Source: Pedobacter psychroterrae
GTDB lineage: Bacteria; Bacteroidota; Bacteroidia; Sphingobacteriales; Sphingobacteriaceae
Length of the DNA stretch: 64,000 nt
Direction: 5' to 3'
Assembly: GCF_004331695.1 (NCBI RefSeq)
Contig: NZ_SJSL01000001.1
Span: 1,240,001-1,304,000, forward strand
A model generated the notes under the pieces. It saw nothing but the letters and a program-made list of their open reading frames with translations, had not been told where the DNA came from and made no database searches. Shown piece after piece: positions 19,147 through 27,201 of the stretch. Positions within the stretch are counted from its first letter, which is position 1, and each line of letters opens with the position of its first letter. Made by a program: the position numbers and the translations under genes.

Positions 19147-19929
19147 ATGATCTTTAACTTTATTCGTGATTATCTAAAGCATCGCCTTACCTCAAAAACC
19201 CGGCATGGTACCCATTCACCATTTGTTTATCAACTAACGGATGAGGTAATTTACGATTTTCAGTCCACAAATGATTATAAAATCATAGAGGAACAGCGAA
19301 AAAAACTTTTTAATGACCATTCTGTCATCACAGTTACAGACCTGGGCGCAGGTTCACATCTGAACAAGAACAAGACCAAGCGCATCAGTCAGATCGCAAA
19401 GAATGCGCTCAAGAGCCCGCGACTGGCCCAGCTTATTTACCGGCTTGCCAAAAATAACCAGCCAGCCGATATCATCGAACTGGGCACCTGCCTGGGCATA
19501 ACTACTGCTTACCTTTCCAAAGCTAGTCCGGAGGCAGACATCATCACCATTGAAGGATGCCCTGAAACTGCAAAGAAGGCATACCAGAACTTTAGGGAAC
19601 TGGAACTCGATAATGTAGAACTCAGAGTAGGCAACTTCGACACGCTTCTTCCTGCAGTGATTGACGAGACGGAAAAACTCGACTTCGTATACATAGACGG
19701 CAATCACCGTAAAGATGCTACCCTAAACTACTTCAACTGGTGCCTGCCCAAAGTACATGAAGGCTCTTTACTGATCTTTGATGATATCTACTGGAGCAAG
19801 GGCATGAAAGAAGCCTGGCAGGAAGTAAAACAACATCCTCAGGTTACGGTTACCATAGACCTCTTCTGGATAGGACTGGTTTATTTCCGAAAAGGACAGG
19901 TCAAAGAACATTTCAAGATTAAATTTTAA
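19147..19929 (+). CDS. SAM-dependent methyltransferase (class I)
   Basis: A 260-residue class I methyltransferase. After an N-terminal segment with KTRHGTHSPFVYQLTDEV, the SAM-binding motif I is IIELGTCLGITTAYL, motif II ends in DIITIEGCPETA, and the acidic region KLDFVYIDGNHRKDAT plus SLLIFDDIYWSKGM resembles O-methyltransferases of the Methyltransf_24 type. The start at 19147 is chosen because a -7 promoter element covers the upstream ATG at 19129. The substrate is unknown. It is divergent from the SirB1-like gene and precedes the BlaI operator. Confidence 0.82.
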   Translation: MIFNFIRDYLKHRLTSKTRHGTHSPFVYQLTDEVIYDFQSTNDYKIIEEQRKKLFNDHSVITVTDLGAGSHLNKNKTKRISQIAKNALKSPRLAQLIYRLAKNNQPADIIELGTCLGITTAYLSKASPEADIITIEGCPETAKKAYQNFRELELDNVELRVGNFDTLLPAVIDETEKLDFVYIDGNHRKDATLNYFNWCLPKVHEGSLLIFDDIYWSKGMKEAWQEVKQHPQVTVTIDLFWIGLVYFRKGQVKEHFKIKF

Positions 19930-19963
19930 GTAAATTATTTTTCTGTTAGTCAGCTGGTTACTC

Positions 19964-20009
19964 TTTACAACTGGTAAAACAGTCATATAACTGAAAAAAC
20001 AGTTGTAAA
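19964..20009. promoter_or_regulatory. Candidate operator for the BlaI-type repressor
   Basis: A perfect 10-base inverted repeat, TTTACAACTG (19964-19973) and CAGTTGTAAA (20000-20009), with further ACTG half-sites between and after. The right arm holds a TTG (20003-20005) placed 20 bases before the TAGCTTTA element at 20026, so it would cover the -33 region of the blaI-like promoter. BlaI/MecI repressors bind dyads with ACA/TGT cores; binding here is an inference. Confidence 0.5.
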
Positions 20010-20025
20010 ACTGAATTGTAAGTTA

Positions 20026-20033
20026 TAGCTTTA
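20026..20033 (+). promoter_or_regulatory. Probable -7 element (TAGCTTTA) of the BlaI-like gene
   Basis: One mismatch to TAnnTTTG, four bases before ATG 20038, with a TTG 20 bases upstream inside the operator arm. Confidence 0.45.
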
Positions 20034-20037
20034 CGTT

Positions 20038-20403
20038 ATGGAAGAATTAACTAAAGCAGAAGAGCGCATCATGCAGATCATATGGAAATTGGAGAAGGGA
20101 TTTGTAAAGGACATCATCGAAGATATGGAGGAGGAACCAAAGCCACCATACAACACCATCTCATCCATCGTCAGGCTTTTGGAAAAGAAGGGCTACCTCA
20201 ATTATAAATCTTACGGTAAAACCTACGAATACTACCCTGCCATCAGCAAGGAAGACTATACCCGCACTACTTTTTCCAAGCTGTTTTCCGGTTATTTCGA
20301 CAACTCTCCGGCCAGTCTGCTTTCCTTTATGGTAAAGGAACAGACGCTTAGTGCGTCAGATATAGAAGAATTGCAGTCGCTCATCAACAAAAACAAAAAA
20401 TAA
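20038..20403 (+). CDS. BlaI/MecI/CopY family repressor
   Basis: A 121-residue winged-helix repressor. The family pattern is clear: LTKAEERIMQIIWKLEKG, KPPYNTISSIVRLLEKKGYL as recognition helix and wing, then a C-terminal dimerisation helix with SPASLLSFMV and DIEELQSLI. Such proteins repress their own operon until cleaved or released by a partner M56 membrane protease, and the two genes downstream encode just such proteins. A dyad overlaps its promoter. There is no beta-lactamase gene nearby, so a role in resistance is not supported. Confidence 0.9.
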   Translation: MEELTKAEERIMQIIWKLEKGFVKDIIEDMEEEPKPPYNTISSIVRLLEKKGYLNYKSYGKTYEYYPAISKEDYTRTTFSKLFSGYFDNSPASLLSFMVKEQTLSASDIEELQSLINKNKK

Positions 20404-20404
20404 T

Positions 20405-22315
20405 ATGGAATGGCTTACCTACCTGCTCAAAGTAAGTGTATGCATGGGCTTATTTTACCTGGTTTATCACCTGCTACTAAAGAAACTCACTTTTTTTAGT
20501 TTAAACAGATGGTACTTGCTGAGTACGCTGCTGTTAAGTTTCGCAGTGCCATTGCTCGAGATACAGGTAAGGATAAGTCAGGCAGCCGACAAGGAACCAG
20601 TTGCAGTAGTCCAGCCGGAAGTTAGGATGAGCCTGGTGGAGGGAATGACTACAATCTCCGGCAGTGAGCCACAAATCACCCATCACACAGTTCAGCCTTC
20701 ATTCATTGACCAGTTGTCCTGGGAATCTTTTGTAACGTTCCTGTATTGGGCAATAGCTATGGTAATATTCATCACAATGCTTTGGCAGGCGGCACAACTT
20801 ATTTCACACAGCAGGAAGGTCTCTGATAGTTTTGGCCGGCTAAAAGTGGTCTATAAAAGTTCGGGATTCACCAACTGCTCGTTTCTTCATTATGTTTTTG
20901 TCGACCGTAGCCTCGCTGAAGATGCGATGGCAGCAGTGGTCAATCACGAAAGTATACATGCCACCAGGTATCATTCCATTGATAAAATTCTGTTGAATGT
21001 ATGTAAAATCCTTTTGTGGTTCAGTCCGCCAATTTACTTCTACGCAAAGGCCCTGGAAGAAGTTCATGAATACGAAGCGGACAAAGAAACATCCATTCTA
21101 ATGGGAAACGCAGTATATGCCAACCTTTTGCTGACGATGGCAGTCAGCAATCGCCGGGAACCTCTGGTTCATTCTTTTGTAAAGAACCCAATAAAGGCGC
21201 GGATCAGTATGTTGTTTACTAATCAATCAAAAAATATGAATAAATTAACGTATCTCAGCCTTATACCTGCGGGTATGGCACTCGTATGGCTATTTAGTGT
21301 AAAAGAGGTGTATGCCCAGGGCGGTACCCTTTCTAAAGCCCAAGTAATTACTATAAAGGGGGATTCAAAAAATGCTCCCTTGCTGATATCTGCAGCGCTG
21401 TCGGACACCAAGCCGCAGGCAGCGAAACCATCGGCCACAGCGCCCGTTCAAGTAACGGACAAGGAACCACCATTGCGACTCGTTGACTACGCTGTACTTG
21501 GCGAGGACCCGCTCGTGATCATAGACGGAAAGAAATATACCGCAGAGATCCTGACAAGGATCAGCCCTGCATGTGTGAAATCTTCTAGATTTTCTCGGGA
21601 CAAAGCGGAAATCACCACCAAAGACGGCCGTATTGAATTTGCCACCAAAGCAGACATCGCTACTGCGAAAATCAGGTTGAAGATGAAGGCCAACGGTAAA
21701 TTTTACAACCGGTACAAGGTTACGATGGGTGGAAAGACTTACGATGAAATATTGATCAGGACGGACGCCTCTTCACTCCAGGTTAATTATCCAAAAGACT
21801 ATAGGGTAATGCTGTGCATTGAAGGCAAAGTTTATACTGAGGAGGAGGCCAAAAATTTGCCTGGCATTACCGCATTTAACATAACGGGTTTAAAATGCCG
21901 CTACGCGGATGATGATCCGGAAGTTAAGGCGAAATATGGAGATAAATGTGATGTGCTCTTCGACATTTCAAGAATTAAGGTAGCTCCTGACAAGGAGATT
22001 GTAGTTACCAGAAATCAGGCATCCTCTTTTGGGGAAGATGCCGTAGGCAGATTTTTCTATTCAGCAAAAGATTCAACCATAGTAAACCACAACCAAGGCG
22101 TTTTGACACTTTACGGAGAAGCCAAAATACAGAATTCGAAGGTAGATCTGACTGCCGAAAAGATCAGCTTAGATAAGCCGTCGCGCATCGCTCTGGCAGA
22201 AAACGTAAGTTACAAAGTCAACGGGAAGACCGGTAAAGCTCCCTATGCCCGCTTTGACCTCTATAAAGGCACTTTTGAAATATTAGGAGATATCCCCGGT
22301 ATTTCACCGGAATAG
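20405..22315 (+). CDS. M56 (BlaR1-like) membrane metalloprotease, paralogue 1
   Basis: A 636-residue membrane protein starting two bases after the repressor stop. Transmembrane segments are at about residues 5-25, 33-52, 110-135 and a fourth near 280-298. The zinc protease motif HESIH (residues 181-185) and the downstream Glu in HEYEADKETS define peptidase family M56. The tail beyond residue 300 is not the penicillin-binding sensor of BlaR1. It has a segment PLVIIDGKKYTAEIL, like the plug-type peptides seen in Bacteroidota M56 proteins, and an end (GVLTLYGEAKIQNSKVDLTA) resembling the repeated strands of OstA/LptA. It probably senses an envelope signal and inactivates the repressor. Confidence 0.88.
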   Translation: MEWLTYLLKVSVCMGLFYLVYHLLLKKLTFFSLNRWYLLSTLLLSFAVPLLEIQVRISQAADKEPVAVVQPEVRMSLVEGMTTISGSEPQITHHTVQPSFIDQLSWESFVTFLYWAIAMVIFITMLWQAAQLISHSRKVSDSFGRLKVVYKSSGFTNCSFLHYVFVDRSLAEDAMAAVVNHESIHATRYHSIDKILLNVCKILLWFSPPIYFYAKALEEVHEYEADKETSILMGNAVYANLLLTMAVSNRREPLVHSFVKNPIKARISMLFTNQSKNMNKLTYLSLIPAGMALVWLFSVKEVYAQGGTLSKAQVITIKGDSKNAPLLISAALSDTKPQAAKPSATAPVQVTDKEPPLRLVDYAVLGEDPLVIIDGKKYTAEILTRISPACVKSSRFSRDKAEITTKDGRIEFATKADIATAKIRLKMKANGKFYNRYKVTMGGKTYDEILIRTDASSLQVNYPKDYRVMLCIEGKVYTEEEAKNLPGITAFNITGLKCRYADDDPEVKAKYGDKCDVLFDISRIKVAPDKEIVVTRNQASSFGEDAVGRFFYSAKDSTIVNHNQGVLTLYGEAKIQNSKVDLTAEKISLDKPSRIALAENVSYKVNGKTGKAPYARFDLYKGTFEILGDIPGISPE

Positions 22316-22336
22316 CATATTTCAATCGCTCTCTCA

Positions 22337-22370
22337 GCCAGACTGGTTTGTTGGCTAGTCTGGCATTTTT
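22337..22370 (+). terminator. Terminator of M56 paralogue 1
   Basis: Stem GCCAGACT (22337-22344) with AGTCTGGC (22357-22364), 12-base loop, then A and five T. It is closely related to the terminator at 24391-24424. Confidence 0.75.
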
Positions 22371-22472
22371 CTCCCTTTGTAAACTGCTTTGCAGCGGGAG
22401 TAAAGAACGGCAATGGTATAAATAATAAGTGACCCCAATAACGGGTGAAAGTTAAATTAACAAAACAAATAT

Positions 22473-24338
22473 ATGGAATGGCTCACCTACCTGCTCAAAG
22501 TAACTGCCTGCACGGCCTTGTTCTATGCGTTCTATCATTTCTGTTTGCGAAACCTTACATTTTTTGCCGCCAACAGAATCTACTTAGTAGCTACCTTGCT
22601 GATAAGTTTTGCTATCCCCGCAGTTCAGTTTGAGGTAGAACGAGCAGCCATAAACCTTGCACAGGTAAAAGAAGATGTCCTGTTTCCTTTACGTACTTTT
22701 GCGGATGTCCGTGATCAGACGTTGCCCGATTCAAAGAACCATCCTCAAGCAACGGAAGTCACAAATGAGTTAAATTGGCAGCTGATACTTTTCAGCTGTT
22801 ATTGGCTCATTGCGGCAGTTATACTTTGCGTATCTGCCTTCCAGGGATTGAAATTACTCAAACATGCCAGAAAGGTGAATCTGAAAATCGGCCGGTTAAA
22901 GGTTATTTTTAAACCAGATGGCTTTACCAACTGCTCTTTCTTAAACTACGTATTTGTAAACCAGCAGGAATTAACTGAAGAAGAGATGAACGTGATCTTG
23001 CAACATGAGCAAGTGCATGTTGCCAGATACCACTCGGTAGATAAACTCCTCATCTCTGCCTGCAAGGCACTGTTATGGTTCAGTCCTATCATCTACCTTT
23101 ACGATAGTGCCTTGGAACAAACACATGAATATGAAGCCGACAAAGAAACTTCTTTGACCATGGGCGATACCCCTTATGCCAATCTGCTGCTGGCCATGGC
23201 AGTGAAGAAAAATAATCCTTCTTTGGTGCTCAGTTTTGTCCGTAACCCGCTAAAAGGAAGAATCAAAATGCTTTTCACAAATCAATCAAAAAATATGAAA
23301 AAGTTAACGTATCTCGCAGTACTGCCTGTAGGGCTGGCACTAACCTGGGCCTTTACCGTTCAGGTAGTCTATGCAAGCCTTCCCGATGAAGCAATACAGC
23401 AAACACTTGTTGCACCTTCCGATAATGAAGCCGCTCCTTTACAAACTACTACCTCTCAGGAAGTAATAAAAACAGAAAAGCCTGAAGTCAGCGATGCTCC
23501 CGCTGACACCTTATGGATGATCGATTATCCTTCACTAGGCAAATATTCTGAAGTGGTCATCAATGGAAAATCTTACGGCCCAAACATCCTGACTAAAATG
23601 AGTCCGGGGGGTATAAAATCAATAAAAGGCAGCGATTCCGGCAGGCTGGAGATCACCACTTGGGGCGACAAACTTGAGTACGCGACAGAAATTGACAAAG
23701 AGAACGTAAGAACCCGCAACAAAGCTATGGCAGGCAAGTTTTATGCCCGCTATCGCAAAAAAAGCCAGGATGGTAGCCGCTATGACTACGCGGAGATTAA
23801 AGTGCCGGGTAGTGGTGGCGGTGGAGTAAGCATTGATAAAGGCAAAAAGCTGTTGCTGGTATACGAAGGCAGGCAATATTCCGAACGGAAATTTAAAGCG
23901 CTAACCGCTGATCAGTTCAGGAAAAGAGCCATGACTTTCAGAAGTACAGATGAAGAAATAGCAATTAAATATGGTAAGGGATACGGCTCAATGATAGAAG
24001 TATTCTCGGTTAGGGATATAGTCGGATATGAACCCCAGCCATTTAGAGATTTAAATAATGCTGACGCGGGTAGTAAGCTCTCTTATCAGGTAAAGGACTC
24101 TATCTGGCTTAGTGATGATAAAAAGAATTCAACACTTTTTGGAGGAGTTAAGATCACACACGGAAAGCTCAATATTACTGCTGATAAGGCTAAAACTGAA
24201 GATGCCGGACAGATCGTCTATGCGAAGAATGTCAGTTTTACTAGCGAGCTTCATCATAATCCCGTCACCGCTTCCTTCATGAAATTTAACCTAAAAGACG
24301 GCACGTATCAAATTATAAAGCATATACCCGATTTATAA
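22473..24338 (+). CDS. M56 (BlaR1-like) membrane metalloprotease, paralogue 2
   Basis: A 621-residue tandem paralogue of the previous gene: the N-terminus MEWLTYLLKV is identical and the whole domain order is shared. The zinc motif is HEQVH (residues 178-182) with HEYEADKETS downstream. The fourth membrane segment follows NQSKNMKKLTYLAVLPVG. The C-terminal part has EVVINGKSYGPNILTKMSPGG and an OstA-like end (NSTLFGGVKITHGKLNITAD). It is separated from paralogue 1 by 157 bases including a terminator, and no clear promoter was found, so it may be read-through or separately controlled. The two differ most in the sensor-side tail, which suggests different signals. Confidence 0.88.
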   Translation: MEWLTYLLKVTACTALFYAFYHFCLRNLTFFAANRIYLVATLLISFAIPAVQFEVERAAINLAQVKEDVLFPLRTFADVRDQTLPDSKNHPQATEVTNELNWQLILFSCYWLIAAVILCVSAFQGLKLLKHARKVNLKIGRLKVIFKPDGFTNCSFLNYVFVNQQELTEEEMNVILQHEQVHVARYHSVDKLLISACKALLWFSPIIYLYDSALEQTHEYEADKETSLTMGDTPYANLLLAMAVKKNNPSLVLSFVRNPLKGRIKMLFTNQSKNMKKLTYLAVLPVGLALTWAFTVQVVYASLPDEAIQQTLVAPSDNEAAPLQTTTSQEVIKTEKPEVSDAPADTLWMIDYPSLGKYSEVVINGKSYGPNILTKMSPGGIKSIKGSDSGRLEITTWGDKLEYATEIDKENVRTRNKAMAGKFYARYRKKSQDGSRYDYAEIKVPGSGGGGVSIDKGKKLLLVYEGRQYSERKFKALTADQFRKRAMTFRSTDEEIAIKYGKGYGSMIEVFSVRDIVGYEPQPFRDLNNADAGSKLSYQVKDSIWLSDDKKNSTLFGGVKITHGKLNITADKAKTEDAGQIVYAKNVSFTSELHHNPVTASFMKFNLKDGTYQIIKHIPDL

Positions 24339-24377
24339 TGATGTAGATGTCAGTCTAAAACTTAACATTCAACTAAA

Positions 24378-25508
24378 TTAAAACGCCTCAGCCAGGCTGA
24401 CGTAAAAACCAGTCTGGCGTTTTTCGTTGGCACGTTTCTCGCCAATCCCATAGTCCAGGCGCATACTCAGCCCTTTCTCAGGATCAAAGAAATACCTCCC
24501 GCCTGCACCAAAAGAAGGCTTGAAGTTCTGAACAGCAAAATCGCCGTTTCCGAATACCTGTCCGCCGCCCCCAAATATCACCACACCAAAGCGGTTATTG
24601 TACCTGTACCGCAACTCTGCCTGCGCCGCCAAAAGATTGTTTTCTCTGTACCTCCCAGTATAATAGCCCCTCATGATCTCATCATTGCCCATCTGGGGAA
24701 GCAAGTAAAAGGGTGTTTTTTTGCCCTGTATGCTGTGGAAAAGACCATGTACTCCCAAAACAAGCTTAGGCGAGAGCGACCAGAAGTTGCGTACATTGGC
24801 CTTGATCAGGCTGCCGGTAAAGTTCTCTCCTCCCCAAAAGTCGGGCGCATACTGGTAGGTGACCCTGCCCATAAACCCTTTGGTGGTATAATTGTTAGAA
24901 TTTCTGGTATCATAACTCTGCGAAAAGCCCGCATACATCACCGAACCGCCAATTTTATGAACCAGGCTTTTATCAGTAGAAAATATCCCACCAGCTTCCT
25001 TATCAGTAAAATGATAGGTCTCAAAGCCCAGAGAAATTCCGGTATACAGGTTTGGGGCGAGCATCTTTTCAGGCTCCAAAACAACCTTTACCGAACCCTG
25101 CACCAATCTGTCCTTGTCGGTCTCTAAAGTATTATTCCCAACCCCGTAAAAATCAAAAGGCATTCGTTTAAAGCGTACTTCGGTAATGCAATGGTGACTG
25201 TTTCCCTTAGTCCAGATATCGCTTTTTAAGGAAATATTGTATTGCCCCTTGGTAGATACTGAAACCACGCCAGAGAAATTGGAACTGCGGTTAGTAAGGT
25301 CTTTTTTGTCCAAATAAGTGGAATATAATGCGCCTAAACCAAATTCAATCCCAATTTCCTGAGTGTACCTGAATACAGGAACAGGCATAAAACTAGCCTT
25401 TCTGGAAGAATCTGTTTTATCGGAAAGATAACGCTCTATAAATTTCTTCTGCCCCAGTACGTTCGTGACGATCAGAACGAGCAGGGTGCATAAGGGAAAT
25501 TTCTTCAT
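24378..25508 (-). CDS. Outer-membrane beta-barrel protein (surface antigen/BamA-like C-terminal domain)
   Basis: A 376-residue outer-membrane protein. The start is set at 25508 because it gives a signal peptide (MKKFPLCTLLVLIVTNVLGQ); the frame stays open to 25664 but that part looks non-coding. From residue 45 onward there are alternating beta strands (EIGIEFGLGALYSTYLD, GVVSVSTKGQYNISLKSD, RGYYTGRYRENNLLAAQAEL). The pattern and the RGYYTGRYR strand fit the BamA/TamA-type C-terminal barrel, but no POTRA domains precede it. The protein ends in an aromatic residue (AEAF), as expected for BAM-assembled barrels. Cargo or ligand is unknown. The M56 terminator lies inside its last codons. Confidence 0.82.
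   Translation of the reverse strand: MKKFPLCTLLVLIVTNVLGQKKFIERYLSDKTDSSRKASFMPVPVFRYTQEIGIEFGLGALYSTYLDKKDLTNRSSNFSGVVSVSTKGQYNISLKSDIWTKGNSHHCITEVRFKRMPFDFYGVGNNTLETDKDRLVQGSVKVVLEPEKMLAPNLYTGISLGFETYHFTDKEAGGIFSTDKSLVHKIGGSVMYAGFSQSYDTRNSNNYTTKGFMGRVTYQYAPDFWGGENFTGSLIKANVRNFWSLSPKLVLGVHGLFHSIQGKKTPFYLLPQMGNDEIMRGYYTGRYRENNLLAAQAELRYRYNNRFGVVIFGGGGQVFGNGDFAVQNFKPSFGAGGRYFFDPEKGLSMRLDYGIGEKRANEKRQTGFYVSLAEAF
24391..24424 (+). terminator. Terminator of M56 paralogue 2, inside the converging gene
   Basis: Stem GCCAGGCTG (24391-24399) with CAGTCTGGC (24410-24418; one G-U pair in RNA), 10-base loop, G then five T. It lies within the last 16 codons of the leftward barrel gene and shares its stem sequence with the terminator at 22337. 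Confidence 0.65.
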
Positions 25509-25967
25509 TGGCCTAAAATAGTATAAAGTTTTAAGAATTTTATTGCACGTGTACAATTTTGAGGCCATTTTATTAGAGAACAAACTTGCTGGCCTGCAGG
25601 GTATGTGCTCACATGCTGATTTGCGAAAGGTAGTACTGGTACTGTCCAGAGAAGCTAATAACAAGTGTATGATCTCGGTTTTATTTCGTTATGAATTTTA
25701 AATTAAAATATAATTGATATATGGTTAATGTATCATTGGTATATCGTTTCTATATCACATTTAATAGATAAATGATATGGCAAGGATATACCAACCATAT
25801 ATCGACCATATCTTAACATAAGAATTAGAACAAGGTGATTCAGGAAAGAGACAAAAGTTATAAGCTTGTTTGATGCTAAATAGATGTCGGGATGCAGGCG
25901 CTGAGCTAATGATTTCAGACTTACGAATATTTGCCTATTTTTGCAGCTATAACAAAATCAGATCAAA
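25509..25967. other. Non-coding interval with AT-rich dyads
   Basis: A 459-base stretch between divergent genes. The half nearest the barrel gene is open in frame but shows no protein character. Bases about 25690-25815 are very AT-rich and contain iterated ATATGG/CCATAT words, including a perfect 11-base dyad GATATATGGTT (25716-25726) with AACCATATATC (25793-25803), and a second pair GATATGG (25774-25780) with CCATATC (25806-25812). The last 35 bases hold the promoter of the next gene. No RNA gene was recognised. Confidence 0.5.
25936..25943 (+). promoter_or_regulatory. Promoter -7 element TATTTTTG
   Basis: Exact TAnnTTTG match, 24 bases before the ATG of the deoxyhypusine-synthase-like gene. 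Confidence 0.55.
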
Positions 25968-26948
25968 ATGAGTACAACAAGAGGACCAATTTCTCAGTTC
26001 ATGGAGCGCAATTATCTCCATTTTAACGCAGCAGCGATGATGGATGCGGCAAAGGGATATGAAACACATTTGGATGAAGGAGGTAAAATGATGATTACCC
26101 TGGCTGGTGCGATGAGTACAGCTGAACTGGGTATATCATTGGCCGAGATGATCCGTCAGGATAAAGTGGCCATCATTTCCTGCACAGGCGCCAACCTGGA
26201 AGAGGATATCATGAATCTTGTTGCACATTCTCACTATAAAAGGGTGCCTAACTACCGCGATTTGAGTCCGCAGGACGAGTGGGACCTGTTGGAAAACCAC
26301 TACAACCGCGTTACTGACACCTGTATTCCGGAAGAAGAGGCGTTCAGAAGACTGCAAAAGCATATCCATAAAATCTGGAAAGATGCAGATGATGCCGGTG
26401 AGCGGTACTTTCCGCATGAATATATGTACAAAATGTTGTTGAGCGGCGATCTTGAACAGTACTATGAAATAGATCCTAAAAACTCCTGGATGCTGGCAGC
26501 AGCAGAAAAGAACCTACCGATTGTAGTACCGGGATGGGAAGATTCGACGATGGGAAACATTTTTGCATCTTATGTGATGAAGTCGGAGATAAAAGCTACA
26601 ACGATGAAAAGCGGCATCGAGTATATGGGCTGGCTGGCAAATTGGTACATTGCGAATAGCGATGGCAAAGGCATAGGCTTTTTCCAGATCGGTGGCGGTA
26701 TAGCCGGCGACTTTCCGATCTGTGTAGTCCCGATGCTTTATCAGGATATGGAAATGGAGAACATACCGTTCTGGAGTTATTTCTGCCAAATCTCAGATTC
26801 AACTACTTCTTATGGGTCTTACTCCGGAGCAGTACCCAATGAAAAGATCACCTGGGGTAAGCTGGACATCCATACCCCAAAATTTATCGTGGAATCTGAT
26901 GCAACAATTGTAGCACCGCTTATGTTTGCATGGATCTTAAAAATGTAA
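25968..26948 (+). CDS. Deoxyhypusine synthase-like protein
   Basis: A 326-residue protein of the deoxyhypusine synthase family, which transfers an aminobutyl group from spermidine using NAD. Visible blocks are MITLAGAMSTAELGISLAEM, ISCTGANLEEDIMNLVAHS (nucleotide region), FFQIGGGIAGDFPICVVPM, and TWGKLD with Lys298 at the position of the catalytic lysine of the eukaryotic enzyme. Bacteria have no eIF5A, so the bacterial members are thought to make homospermidine or related polyamines; the acceptor here is not known. The gene has its own promoter and terminator and no polyamine genes nearby. Confidence 0.88.
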   Translation: MSTTRGPISQFMERNYLHFNAAAMMDAAKGYETHLDEGGKMMITLAGAMSTAELGISLAEMIRQDKVAIISCTGANLEEDIMNLVAHSHYKRVPNYRDLSPQDEWDLLENHYNRVTDTCIPEEEAFRRLQKHIHKIWKDADDAGERYFPHEYMYKMLLSGDLEQYYEIDPKNSWMLAAAEKNLPIVVPGWEDSTMGNIFASYVMKSEIKATTMKSGIEYMGWLANWYIANSDGKGIGFFQIGGGIAGDFPICVVPMLYQDMEMENIPFWSYFCQISDSTTSYGSYSGAVPNEKITWGKLDIHTPKFIVESDATIVAPLMFAWILKM

Positions 26949-26990
26949 ATTGAAATACCAAATCTTACCGGTAAAGTGAATGACAAATGA

Positions 26991-27024
26991 GAATCAGCAG
27001 CTTTCTGAAAATTGCTGATTTTCC
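26991..27024 (+). terminator. Terminator after the deoxyhypusine synthase-like gene
   Basis: Stem AATCAGCA (26992-26999) with TGCTGATT (27013-27020), 13-base loop, and a short, interrupted T-run (TTTTCCTTGTTT). It separates this gene from the respiratory operon. Confidence 0.65.
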
Positions 27025-27112
27025 TTGTTTAAAGCATCAAAAACAAACTATTTAGATTGATTATAAATTGTATTTCCTGTCATTTATTTGTCATTGGTAA
27101 GTTAATAAATTT

Positions 27113-27120
27113 TACTTTTG
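27113..27120 (+). promoter_or_regulatory. Promoter -7 element TACTTTTG of the act operon
   Basis: Exact TAnnTTTG match with TTTG at 27087-27090 as a possible -33 element (22-base gap). It predicts a leader of about 75 bases before ATG 27202 and would drive the whole actA to coxA block. Confidence 0.55.
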
Positions 27121-27201
27121 TGGACGTTTTGGGAGAGGATTAAGTTTTCAACATCCATTGCGTTTTATAAGTTTTTTAAAATAAAGCATAAAATACTCAT
27201 T

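Noticed and set aside
20038..24338. Beta-lactam resistance operon (blaI/blaR1)
   Set aside because: No beta-lactamase gene is nearby and neither M56 protein carries the penicillin-binding sensor domain.
25509..25664. Upstream extension of the barrel gene to 25664
   Set aside because: The extra 52 residues have no signal character and precede an internal Met that begins a canonical signal peptide.
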